This document shows positions 1 to 10,329 of a stretch of 27,949 bases of DNA, in pieces. The DNA lies in the NCBI GenBank assembly GCA_964058805.1, contig CAXKVV010001479.1:1-27949 (forward strand), read 5' to 3'. Source of the DNA: Schoenoplectus triqueter. Lineage: Eukaryota; Streptophyta; Magnoliopsida; Poales; Cyperaceae. The translations under genes were made by a program, and so were the position numbers. The notes beneath the pieces are model-generated. The model worked only from the letters and a program-made list of their open reading frames with translations, did not search any database and was not told where the DNA came from. How positions within the stretch are numbered: the stretch's first letter is position 1; the number at the start of each line of letters is the position of its first letter.

Positions 1-1845
1 TTATTTTACAGTTTGTTAGAAAACAAACTATTAAATAAATAAACTCGTGCTATTTGCATGCACTTGCAAAATTTTGCGTATTAATGTCGACCCATCACTG
101 TTCTATGCTTATTAATTTGTTTGTCTCCGTAATTATGTATGGTTTTACTAAACAACTAAGAAAAAAATATATAAGTAGGTTAATTACCGGCATGGATTAC
201 AAGGCTTTCATCCGACACAAATTGCAAGTGATTATCATGAGGTCTAGCGTCCTGCATAGGCGGTGCACGTGATGTGTATGCGGTCTCAAAGGGAAAATAT
301 GCAGCCATATATAAGGATAAATATGAATGCAGTGCAAATGTAGTGATTTAGGTTCCAAGTTATAATTAAGCAGATCATGTGTATACTTGCATGTATATAT
401 AGTGCTGTAGTACCAGGAGTCCTAATTAGCAATTTCGAACTTATCTGGTCAAAGTGCAGTTCATTTTTTCTGATATAAACAATGTCAGGTTCTTATTTAA
501 AGGTAAATATTAAAAATTGAAAAAAAGGCGTGGTAGTGGCCAAGTAGCTTCACAGGTGATAGGTGCATGCATTCGAATCCGTAATAACAATACTATAAGT
601 AGAAAATGCAAGTATGCAACGAGCTTCCTTAATTGGCCATGGATATTCTGTGGCAAGGAGAGCATTAGGGCCTCATCTCATTGTGCCTGTTATTAATTGC
701 AGCTAGAAAGCTCGACGTAGACGATGGCGCAATTGCCCCATTACCAGTTACATGGTTTACATCTCGTTACACATAATCAGGTTGCATTAATTAGTTCTCC
801 ATTGAACTCTTAACAACGCGTTTTCAGTTATATAATACTACTGGCATTATGATAATATTATAGATTTGGTGTTGAGACGCGTGTACACGACCAGTGTATT
901 GTGTATCGGTCGTATAAGGCAGCTGTTGAATTGATTGGATTTTTTTTTCTGATTTTTTTCCTCATTTTTCTTTCTTTATTTGTAAAAGATGTGTACTATA
1001 CCGAGTATGAAAAGAAAGGGTAAAAAAGGTACGACTTGACTTAATATCAGTCAACTCAAGTTTACGGAAATTTTCAATTTCCAAATTGATTTCAAGCCCT
1101 AACAGGTGCCATTGGTTACTAGTCCAAATCATGGCTCTTTCTCTCTCTTTTTTTTTGCTTACATAGACCGTGTGAAGTGCTTGAATGTGGTAGAAGCTGA
1201 TCCTGCTTCGGTTCTTATGCGTACCGTATAATTGCTTTAGTTCGACTTATTAATTTGATGAACTATTCATTAACAATTCGATTCATTAACAAATGAATAG
1301 ATTCCGAATGAGTCTCAACAATGAGTTTCTTGTCAGCTCTAATCACAAAATAAATATTAATTTATATTATGATGAGTCGTAAAGTACAAAATGCTCAAGC
1401 TATATTCATATATTTATTCAATGAACGAGCTACAATTAAAACAAATGAAACTGAAAGAAAAATATATTAAGAATCAACCTTTAATTTAGTAACAAAAGAC
1501 AATAAATATATGAATATAGACTCTTAAGTCATACCTTCAAGTCATATCATTACAATGAGTTGCTATCGACTTTTAAGTCACAACAACCTTTAATTGTACA
1601 TAAAGACCATCTTACCAATTTTTCTTGTAGCATAATCACACATTACACCACATGTTCAATCTCCTAAATGAGAAAATTAGTACAATCTCTTAACATATTT
1701 TATACTCCATCTCCAAACAAAGAGAAGTCAGATCTGAAGGTGCCTATTGCAATTCAACCTACCAGTGAGACTATTATCTACCCTTATTTTGAAAAATGTA
1801 TCATTATTATTATCTAAATGAACTATTGCTTCAATCATCTCTTTC
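1..1845. other. Intergenic, no gene seen
   Basis: AT-rich sequence with short open frames that carry no recognisable domain, codon bias or splice context. The frame at 54-272 looks random. There are poly-T tracts near 940-960 and 1140-1155. Positions 537-580 hold a possible pol III promoter pair, listed separately. About 1230-1700 has phrases reminiscent of degraded transposon DNA, but I cannot place it in a family. Confidence 0.6.
528..600 (+). mobile_element. Possible tRNA-derived SINE head
   Basis: TGGCCAAGTAG at 537-547 fits the pol III A box (TRGYNNANNNG). ATTCGAATCC at 571-580 fits the B box (GWTCRANNC) except for its first base. The spacing of roughly 35 bp is normal for a tRNA head or plant SINE. 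No cloverleaf, target duplication or 3' tail could be made out, so chance remains quite possible. Confidence 0.25.
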
Positions 1846-2293
1846 AGGTTAACCTTATCCGATCCGACATGATCCAAAAATAAATGGGTCGGGTATGGAT
1901 AATTTTTTTTATTACCTGAATTGGGTCGAGTCGGGTTCGGGTCAACCTGACCCGACCCGATTAATTAGTGTTTTTTTAAGTAAGTTTATAATTTAGTACT
2001 AATTAAAACTTAAATATACATTAATTATACACTAATTAAGATTAATTATAAATTAATTAATATTTAATTGCTTAAAATTAAATATTAATTTTGGGGTTTA
2101 AGACTTTGTTGTTGTATTTAATTGCTTAAAATTATATAAAAATAATTAATAAATATTTAAATATTTTATATGGATCGGATTGGATCGGGTCAGATATGAG
2201 TCAAGATTTTTTTTACCCGAATTTAAACGGATAGGGTCAAGAAAAATAATAAAATAATATGACCTGACCGAACTTAACCCATTGACACCCCTA
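1846..2293. mobile_element. hAT-like non-autonomous element, 5' end unclear
   Basis: The right edge reads inward as TAGGGGTGTCAATGGG, a terminus common among plant hAT elements. The inside has repeated GGGTCGGGT/GACCCGACCC phrases at both ends (about 1855-1965 and 2165-2285), as usual in this group, around an AT-rich middle. No matching left terminus and no 8-bp target duplication were found, so the left boundary is approximate and probably truncated. Confidence 0.4.
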
Positions 2294-3542
2294 GCTATAC
2301 TTCATCTCTGATATGAGAGAGTATTTCATCTACTCTATCTTCAAAAATGAAAAAATAAATCTTATGCTGCTTGTTCAATCAAGAAACAAAATTATTATCA
2401 AGCAAAAAAATACAACCTTACAGTGTAAAATTTACACCACATCTAGATTGTCTCTTGATAGAACAATCAATTATATGGAAGTATCTTGCCTTGTAACATA
2501 ACATATATCTTATTATATTATTCATATATAATAAAGTCAGATTATAGATGAAATATATCTAGCATTGACTTAAAATAAATTGTCCAACTTATATTATATC
2601 AATATAACAGAGTGACACTTAATCATATCTCCATTAGAGTTTTTAAATCATAATGCACATATATACACAAATTTGTTTTACTTCTAAATCTTTAGGAATT
2701 GATGTGTCACATCATGCTATCTCTCACGCTGCCAATGCTATGACAATATCAATACAAATGCACTATAATTCACAGTATATAATGAATCTTAATCTCAAGT
2801 AGATTTTTATTTTTCTTTCTAAACTCAAAATTTGTACTAATAATAGGACTCTGAAATCAAGCAAGAATATTGCTAACTTATTATCTTCAGCCAATAATAC
2901 ACCACCAGTGCAAATGCCGATTTGACAATCTATTCATGAGCTAGTTAACTTCATATCCAACGAAATTTAAATTTTCATTGATATAAAATAACTTTAGAAT
3001 AATTTCAAATCCATAAACATAATTATTACTAAAATAAGACATAGCATATCATGCACTCATATATTTTACAGTCTATAACAACTCTTGACGCGACATACAA
3101 CCAACTCATATGATACAATCCTCGCTAGAGTCAACCAACACAATAAACTGATACAAAACTAACTCTTCATTTGCTTAAAATCTCATGAACATTTTTTAAA
3201 TAAATTCCTTAACATTGTAACTCACTAATGACTCAATAATGACATTTTCTGCAACTGCGTTTCCCTTCTCACTATTAAAAAATCACTCTCAGGTAACCTG
3301 TGTACCAAATGACAAAATGAGAACAAAGAATGACGAGTATTAATGTACTATTCTTAGAAATTAACAAATTAATATTAAAGAATTAATGTACTTGATATAA
3401 GAACAGCTAAGAAAGGAAAATGCATGTTCTTGTTCACTAGTCTGAGATAAACAACATGATATATCCAGAAAGGAAATCACAAATGATGCAATATGTAAAT
3501 CTCAAGAGTTTGAAGCGATTTGTTCGGAGAATTTAAGAGTCC
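2294..3542. other. Intergenic, unassigned
   Basis: No gene is supported. The open frame at 2313-2501 has no recognisable content. Read on the minus strand, the region looks like degraded transposon sequence, but I could not match it to a reverse transcriptase, integrase or RNase H motif. It runs directly into the LINE remnant at 3543. Confidence 0.5.
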
Positions 3543-4425
3543 GAGGTGAAAGAAACTTAAAAAAAAACAGGCAAGACGTTAAAATCTGATGACATCCCAA
3601 TTGAGATATAGAGATGTCTTAGAGATATAGCAATAGTGTAGCTCACTAACCTATTTAATATCATTTTTCGGTCCAATAAGATGCCTGATGAGTGGAGAAA
3701 AAATATATTAGTACCAATCTTCAAGAATAAATGAGATATTCAAAGTTGTACTAATTACAGAGGAATTAAGCTCATGAGTCATATCATGAAGCTTTGGGAG
3801 AGAGTGATCGAGCATCGTTTAAAAAAACTGACAATTATCTCTAAAATTCAGTTTGATTTTATGCCCGAGAGATCCATCATAGAGGCGATTTTCTTGATAA
3901 GATAACTTATGGAGAGATATCGGGAAGAGAAGGACCTACATGATATTTATTGATTTGGAGAAAGCATATGATAAAATATTAAAAAATATCATGTGGTGGA
4001 CGCTTGAAAAGAAACGAGTCCCAACAAAGTATGTTATCATTATTAAGCATATGTACACAAATGTTGTGACTTATGTCAGAGCATGTGACGGCGAGTCCGA
4101 TGCATATCCTACTAAGGTAGGATTACATCAAGGGTTAGCATTGAGTTCATATATTTTTACCTTAGTGATGGATAAGATCGTAAAGGATATATAAAGAGAC
4201 ATTACTTGGTGTATGCTCTTTACTGATGATATGGTGTTGATTGACGAGAGCAGAATTGGAGTTGATCAGAAACTAGAGTTGTGGAGACAAACTTTAGAAT
4301 TGAAAAAAATTAGACTTAGTAGGACCAAAATCGAATATATGAGGTGTCAATTCAGCGAAAAAAACTCAAATAATGGAGATGTTAGTTTGGACGATTATGT
4401 GTTCTTTGGCGATATGCCTTTCTAA
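3543..4425 (+). mobile_element. RTE-type LINE fragment (reverse transcriptase, dead)
   Basis: The translated remnant follows the reverse transcriptase of plant RTE-clade LINEs: SDDIPIE, then [78 protein letters not shown] and LSRTKIEYM. The catalytic box reads FTDD where FADD is usual. Frame 3543 has stops at 3558, 3609, 3639, 3732 and 3903. A frameshift near 3940 moves the reading to the frame of 3940-4425, which has another stop at 4192. The endonuclease domain upstream and the C-terminal part downstream are missing, so the copy is truncated at both ends. Several stops fit TGG to TAG or CAA to TAA, the pattern expected from deamination of methylated cytosine. Family assignment rests on remembered motifs. 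Confidence 0.88.
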
Positions 4426-5688
4426 CTCCTAAAAATTTTAAATTGCTTGTGGTGTCTTTTGAAGTATGTCACAATGTTATTTATATTAATAGACAAAAGG
4501 TTCAGAAAGAGAAAAAAGAGAAAGAAAAAAAGATCAGCTGATGAGTTTGCAGACTTAAAATTTTCATGTACAATTGCTTCCAACATTAGGAGAATTAGTT
4601 AAATAAACACTTCTTTGTTTTATTACACCAATGTTTGGCAGCCATAATTAAAAGTTTGTCTAACAGGGTAAGCTCAACAATCGTTCTAAGCTTGTCATCA
4701 TAATTTTGAATTTGTCTTTCATATTTTTCTCTTTTATGTTTTCTTTTACAAAAATTTTGCAGCTTTTCTTGTAATTTCTGCCTTTTATAATATAAAAAGG
4801 GGCCTGAGACTCATCCAATTAAACCCTTTTTAAAAGAATGCAAAATACAAAATATTTTTTCTTTCTTGAAATTAAATGGAGACAACATAAGCATCTTATT
4901 ATTGATGCAGATTCCCAAAATCTAAACTGGAAAAGTTATAAACAGAGAAAGGACAGACAAAAGTGCATATGAATTCACTATTTCTTGTTTTTTTTCTCCT
5001 TTCTAAAATAAACACAGTGATAATAATGAAGAAAATATACAGATATTGTCGTCAATGATGACTTCATCGTTCATATTAAATGAGTTTCATTTTTATTTGC
5101 GATTTGTTATTCACTTTATTTTTATACTAATTTATTATTCAAGTTTAACGAGTTATTATTCAGCTTAGCAATATTCAACATGAATAATCATCGATAATGA
5201 TGCTTTCGATAATATTCTCCACCCTATATTTTTCTAATAATAAAATACAATGTATTGGTATAAAAAAGGGAAATAGAAAAAAAAAAGTGATAATTTTTTT
5301 TCCTAAAACCTCCTTGTCCTTGATTTCTAAATTTTTAAGTAATTTGAACATTTAGAGGAATCATGGATCTTAAATTTCCCTGTTGGCATAGCGCACATTT
5401 ATCAATTATTATTTTATTTTTTGTGCGTGGAAGGAATGAGTGGTAAGTGGTATTTATTAAAAAAATAAAAATAAAGAAAATGAGAAGAGACTAATGGTGG
5501 GTTTTTGAACTGCAAAGCTTGTTAAATTTCATAACTGCAAAGCTTCGCTAGAAGCTGGCAAATATACATGGTTGTAACTTGTCGGTCCATCCAATATGTT
5601 GGCTGGCAAATCCTGATCCCCCCCAGTAATAGCATGCATACACATGACTAAGGCCTGAATAGAAATCATTTAAAGAAAAATCTATTAC
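4426..5688. other. Intergenic, no gene seen
   Basis: No open frame or RNA gene is supported. I searched the minus strand here by eye for the next exons of the t6A synthase fragment at 5689-8276 (the HHMEAHA and SGGHN regions of that family) and did not find them. A 12-bp sequence, GACTAAGGCCTG, occurs at 5646-5657 and again inside the exon at 5701-5712. Confidence 0.55.
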
Positions 5689-5790
5689 CTCTCAGACAAA
5701 GACTAAGGCCTGGACCAACGGTTACTGCAACTGCAGATAAGTTATCTTCTCTCAGGTTCGCATTATCCAGTGCTTGTTGAACTAACTTTA

Positions 5791-7219
5791 GGGTCCGTTT
5801 GGCAAATTAAGGAATAGCTTTGGAATAGTGATAATTTTGGAAGAGTGATAGAATAATATTTTTTTGGAAGAATGGTAGAAAAGTGATATTTTTTACTATT
5901 CGGAAGAGTGAAAATATTGTTTGGCAGTTGTTACTCAGAATAGTTAAAATATGAATAATTATGATACTAATAATGATGATGATAATAATAATAATAGTAA
6001 AATAATAATCATAATAGTAAGATAATAATAATAAAATAATAAAAATAATATATAATAGTAATATAATAAAAATATAAACATAATCATATATAGTAATATA
6101 ATAATAAAAAAATATAATTACAATCATAATTATAATAAGTAATCATAATTTTAATAATATAATCATAATATAATAATCATAATTATAATCATGATAATAA
6201 TAATTATAGTCATAATCATAATAATATTACCATAATCATAATCATAATCATAATAATATAATAATAAATTAATCATAAATATAATCAACATATAATAATA
6301 TAATAATAAAGTAATAAAAATAATCATAATAAATAATAATATTATAATAGTAATATAATAATAATATAAATATAATCATAATATAGTAATATAATAATAA
6401 AAAAATATAATTACAATCATAATTATAATAATATAATAATAATAATAAGTAATCATAATTTTAATAATATAATCATAATATAATAATCATAATCATAATC
6501 ATGATAATAATAATTATAGTCATAATCATAATGATATAACCATAATCATAATCATAATAATATAATAATAAAAATATAATGATAATCATAAAAATAATTA
6601 AAAATAATTATAATTATAATAATACAATAATAAATTAATCATCACCATAATCAACATATAATAATATAATACAATATAATAAAATAATAATATGTATTAA
6701 TAATCATAATCATAATCATCAAATATAATAATATAATAATAAATAATCTTGATCATAATAATATAATAATAAAATAATTATATTTATATTCATAATATAA
6801 GAATATAATATTAAAATTATATTTATAATAATAATAAATAATATAATAATACTAATGGTAACGATAATATAATAACAATAATGATAATAATAATTTAATA
6901 ATAATAATATAATGATAATAATAATAAATAATAATAATCATAATATTAATATAATAATAAATTATAATCATAAATATAATATAATAATATAATAATACTA
7001 AATCATAATCATAGTCATAATATAATAATATAATATAATCAAACAATAATCGCTATTCCGACGAGAGATAATCCGGTATTCCACCTATAAATTGGTATAC
7101 CGGATTAGCACTATTCTGCACTCTTCTACTTAGTCTAAAATTCGTTTGGCAAATTAATTCGTCGAAATAGCTATCCTATTCCAACTCTTTGCTATTCCAT
7201 TGAGCGCCAAACACTCCCC
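5791..7219. mobile_element. TIR element (MITE-like) in t6A synthase intron
   Basis: The left end is GGGTCCGTTTGGC followed by GGAATAGC. Read inward, the right end is GGGGAGTGTTTGGC followed by GGAATAGC. GTTTGGC and GGAATAGC therefore match in inverted order, in the style of PIF/Harbinger or other TIR MITEs. Subterminal parts (about 5800-5950 and 7050-7200) are unique and the middle is an AT-rich repeat. TTA at 5788-5790 could be a left target duplication, but the right flank (AAC) does not match, so the superfamily is open. It lies between two exons of the minus-strand pseudogene, ending only a few bases from the acceptor AG. Confidence 0.65.
5960..7045. repeat. ATA/ATAATC-rich expansion with internal duplication
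   Basis: About 1.1 kb consists almost only of ATA, ATC and AAT phrases. It is not a plain microsatellite. A block at about 6055-6270 recurs at about 6350-6570. The landmark AATATAATTACAATCAT is at 6111 and 6404, and AAGTAATCATAATTTTAATA is at 6137 and 6447. The offset shifts from 293 to 310 because the second copy gained about 17 bp of AAT repeat. The minus-strand open frames here (5807-6127 and 6852-7046) are Ile/Tyr-rich by-products, not genes. Confidence 0.85.
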
Positions 7220-7763
7220 AACAAAACTACGGGAGAAGTAACTAAAATTACAATTCAAGTCAAACCTTGTCAATTGCTGAAGCATGTGATTCCTCTGCCA
7301 CTTTAGGAGCAACACCACCATACTTCACAAGCAAATCTGCCTTCATTGTTTTTAATGATAAATCATCTCCTCAGTCAGTACTGGATAATATAAAAGAGTA
7401 TGAGACAATTGATTTTTTTTTTTACTTTTCTCTCTTTTTTTTTCAAAAAAAATTGAAAGATACAGAGGAATAAAGGTTTACCTGGGAAGACACGACTTGG
7501 CTTAAATTTGACCATCCCCTCTAACCTGTTACATGAGAATGCTCACTTAAATTATTCAAACTATAAATCCCTAAAAAATCCAATTAAAATGAGTAAAACA
7601 ATTGAACAAACCACAGCGGCGGCTGTGTCATCACAGCTGGTCTCGATTCCAATCATAACCAGATCAACACTGGAAGAGAAACGCGAAACGGAGAGAGTTA
7701 GCGAAAGTGAGAGTGGATTTCAAAGTAAAAGAGGTGAACGATCGGTTTACAAGGAGAAGCGAG

Positions 7764-8193
7764 CAGGACGGACCCAGGGTTATCCACAGGGGAGCACGTG
7801 TCTTCTCTGAATTTTAAAAATAGTATTTTTTGATAATATTTTCGGTAATTTGTTTCTCCTAAAAATTTTTTTTACCCCCCTAAATTGTCTGATTATTTTT
7901 ATTGAGAAAAAAATATTTAATACCGTGCATAATGAAATAATTATGCAAAGATATCAAAATATAAAGTTTCTTAGTCGAAAACTTTCTTTATCAACTTGAT
8001 TATCTATTACTTTGAGCTTTATTTTATTGTTATTTTAATATATAAAATATTATTATTTAATAAAAAAATTATTAGTTAAGTATATATATTAAAAAAAATT
8101 ATTTAGTATCCGATTAGTTAATGGATTTGAACCCGATAAATCATTACAATCCGATAATTGTCCCCCCTAATCAAAATCCTAGATCCGCCACTG
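7764..8193. mobile_element. hAT MITE, copy A, inside pseudogene exon 1
   Basis: The left terminus is CAGGACGGACCCAGG. The right terminus, read inward, is CAGTGGCGGATCTAGG. They match with one single-base gap and a few transitions, as CAGNGGCGGA-type hAT termini do. The flanks are GAAGCGAG (7756-7763) and AAAGCGAG (8194-8201), an 8-bp target duplication with one mismatch, the length expected for hAT. There is no transposase. Removing it would bring the two halves of the pseudogene's first exon together. A related copy in the same orientation lies at 10330-10721. Confidence 0.85.
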
Positions 8194-8644
8194 AAAGCGA
8201 GAGAAGGCACAGAACAGCAAAGCAGCAAGAATTTAAAGCGGGAAATCAGTGGCGCCGGGAGAATCGAGACCGCCATTAGCGGGTTGGAGTGAGATCGAGC
8301 TGTGTTTGTTCCAGCTAAAATCCTAATAAATGAAAAAAAAATACAATACAAATAGTTCTGATATCGAATTGAAGCACCATCTGCACGGGTTTTGATGGAA
8401 TGAAGAACCTGGACCATTTTTCAGGCCTTCTGAAGTCAGATTTTGATGTGGGCTTTTTAACAAGGCTTTAATAGTTCTACCAATTGAAAATTCTATCATG
8501 ACTTGGTCCTATTCATGGGATTTTAGCAACAGTAGCACGGATTTACTAACAGTCTCAGAGCAAGTTCTTAAAAAAAATAACTTTTTATTTTTGACAAAAA
8601 AAAATACATCCTCTCTAACTAATTTTTTTATTTTTAACAAAGAA

Positions 8645-8835
8645 ATACGTCTATCTATATAAATAAGTCATGTATTTATATAAGTGAGTCGGATATTTAT
8701 GTAAATGAGCAGAGTATTTAGATATGTGACTCAGACATTTAGATGTGTGACTCAGATATTTAGATGTGTGACTCGGATATTTAGATATATAACATAAGTA
8801 TTTAAATAAGCGACTTAGATATTTAGAAAAATAGT
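8645..8835. repeat. Degenerate ~20-bp minisatellite, left block
   Basis: About nine imperfect units of the type (G)TGACTCAGATATTTAGAT, spaced by 19-21 bp. The same unit appears in the larger block at 9528-10265. The stretch 8836-8950, with a GATAAATATCACATG phrase and A-rich spacers, resembles linkers between units of the right block. Confidence 0.7.
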
Positions 8836-8952
8836 CTCGGAAAACAAAATCGCATAGGAGAAACTGATAAATATCACATGAGTTATATAAAAAAATGTGT
8901 ATGACAGATAAAAAAGAAAAAAAAACCCTCAGGAAATAAAAAAACTTGAGTA

Positions 8953-8953
8953 T

Positions 8954-8986
<33 letters not shown>

Positions 8987-9018
8987 GGGAGGTAGGGAGT
9001 CTAAAATGCTACGCGTTG

Positions 9019-9059
<41 letters not shown>

Positions 9060-9092
9060 GGGAGGTAGGGAGTCTAAAATGCTACGCGTTGT
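8953..9092. repeat. Tandem duplication of a foldback element's left end
   Basis: (TA)n(GA)n followed by GGGGAGGTAGGGAGTCTAAA and ATGCTACGCGTTGTA occurs twice in a row, at 8953-9020 and 9021-9092. The copies differ only in microsatellite length. The first is cut off after CGTTGTA and the second continues into the full element at 9061-9471. Confidence 0.85.
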
Positions 9093-9471
9093 ACAGATAT
9101 CGTCGTACAATATATTAAAATCTCAAACTTTAAGTTAAAAATGATCGATCCGAACCATTCAATTTTATTATCCATATCAAATTCTTATAGAAAATTAAAT
9201 TTTATATTTTTTTAAAAATTTCTTGCTATTTTTTGGGTAAGAAGAAGGGCATCCCTATTGGACGATCCAAAATCCTTAAATCAAGCAACATTCTCTTAAC
9301 CCAAAAAATAACTAAAAAAATTTCAAAAAAATATATAATTTGATCTTCTACAATAGTTTAATATAGATAACAAATTGAACTATTCGAATTAGTCATTTTT
9401 AACTTGAATTTTGAGATTTTAACGCATTGTACAAACACATCCGTGAAATATGTTATATTTTAGACCTTCAC
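9061..9471. mobile_element. Foldback MITE, family C copy 1
   Basis: The left arm contains TCTAAAAT, CTACGCGTTGTAC, TTAAAATCTCAAA and TTAAGTTAAAAATGA. The right arm read backwards gives TCTAAAAT, TGTACAATGCG, TTAAAATCTCAAA and TTCAAGTTAAAAATGA, so the two arms pair over roughly 100 bp or more. It is flanked by (TA)n(GA)n on the left and (TATG)n(TA)n on the right. The same family recurs at 17382-17657. It is non-coding and interrupts the minisatellite. Confidence 0.75.
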
Positions 9472-9473
<2 letters not shown>

Positions 9474-9505
<32 letters not shown>

Positions 9506-9523
9506 TATATATATATATATATA
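9474..9523. repeat. TATG/TA microsatellite
   Basis: About six TATG units followed by a (TA)n run, lying between the foldback element and the right minisatellite block. Confidence 0.95.
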
Positions 9524-9527
9524 TCGA

Positions 9528-10265
9528 TATTTAAATAGGTGAATTAAATATTTAGATAAGTGAACTAGATATTTAAATAAGTGAATAAGTATTTAGATAG
9601 AAAACGATAAACCTCGCAAGTAAATCAGGTATTTAGATATGTGAACTAGGTATTTAGATAAATGAACTAGATATTTAGATAAGTAAATTAGATATTTAAA
9701 TAGATGAACTAGATATTTAAATAGAAAATGATAAACATCACAAGTGAATTATTTACTTAAATATGTGAACTAGATATTTAGATAAGTGAACTAGTTATTT
9801 AGATAGGTAACAAGTATCTAGATAGATGAATCAAATATTTAGATAGGAAATGATATATCACATGTGAATAAGGTATTTAGATAAATGAATTAAATATTTA
9901 GATAGATAAATAAATTTTTGATAAGTGAATTAGATATTTATATAAAAAATGATAAGCATCGTAAGTGAATCAGATATTTAAATAGATGAATTAGATACTT
10001 AGATAAATAAACTAAATATTTAAATAGATAAATCAAGAATTCAAAAAACTACAAACAACACAAGTGAATTAAATATTTAGATAGAAAATGACAAACATTA
10101 TATGTGTTGTATGAAAACAGGTATGACATATGAGAGAGAAAAAAATCTCGAAAAATAAAAAATGATTTCGGTATTTATATGTCTCAAATATTTAAATAGA
10201 TGAACTGGGTATTTAAATAAATAAATTAGGTTTAGATAAGTGAATTGAATATTTAGATAGAAAAA
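9528..10265. repeat. Degenerate ~20-bp minisatellite, right block
   Basis: Many imperfect units close to TAAGTGAACTAGATATTTAG. GATATTTAGATA recurs about every 20 bp. Every 100-150 bp a linker of the form GAAAATGATAAACATCACAA breaks the series, giving a second, longer period. No coding potential is seen, and the minus-strand frame at 10098-10298 is a by-product. Confidence 0.85.
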
Positions 10266-10329
10266 TATTAATATAATATGGACCATATGGGGAATCATAT
10301 TGTACGGAAAAACACATGAGGGATTTCCT

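Larger units (their letters stand above)
5689..8276 (-). pseudogene. GCP1: Organellar t6A synthase (TsaD/Qri7 family), 5' fragment
   Basis: Read on the minus strand, the pieces in order are as follows. Exon 1 opens with ATG at 8276-8274 and MAVSILPAPLISRFKFLLL, a plausible organelle presequence, up to 8194. It is cut by a hAT insertion and resumes at 7763. At 7669-7612, after a pyrimidine-rich CTTCCAG, comes VDLVMIGIETSCDDTAAAV, followed by donor GTTTGT. At about 7380-7266 lies ADLLVKYGGVAPKVAEESHA ending SAIDK, with donor GTTTGA. At 5785-5689 lies LVQQALDNANLREDNLSAVA, then VTVGPGLSLCLR and donor GTAATA. GIETSCDDTA and YGGVAPK mark the bacterial/organellar TsaD branch, not cytosolic Kae1. 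The family adds threonylcarbamoyl to A37 of ANN-decoding tRNAs. Breaks are the hAT in exon 1, an apparent frame change before VDLVM, an in-frame TGA just before GDDLSLKTMK, and no sign of the remaining two-thirds of a protein usually over 400 residues. I judge it dead; a functional paralogue is expected elsewhere. Confidence 0.85.

Noticed and set aside
5561..5650. Next exon of the t6A synthase downstream of 5689
   Set aside because: A stretch reading AITGGDQDLP is faintly like the family's IAGG..LP segment, but neighbouring residues do not fit and no HHMEAH follows.
5807..7046. Minus-strand open frames rich in Ile and Tyr
   Set aside because: They are readings of the ATA/ATAATC repeat and carry no protein-like composition.
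5788..7222. TTA target duplication for the 1.4-kb TIR element
   Set aside because: TTA is present on the left but the right flank is AAC, so the duplication is not supported.
7267..7473. Plus-strand frame starting MSIAEACDSS
   Set aside because: It is the antisense of the t6A synthase exon with YGGVAPK on the minus strand.
7508..7810. Plus-strand 100-residue frame
   Set aside because: It is antisense to the ETSCDDTA exon and runs into the hAT element; composition is not protein-like.
8118..8417. Minus-strand 99-residue frame as an independent gene
   Set aside because: Its middle is exon 1 of the broken t6A synthase (from MAVSILPAP); the part before is leader sequence and the part after is hAT sequence.
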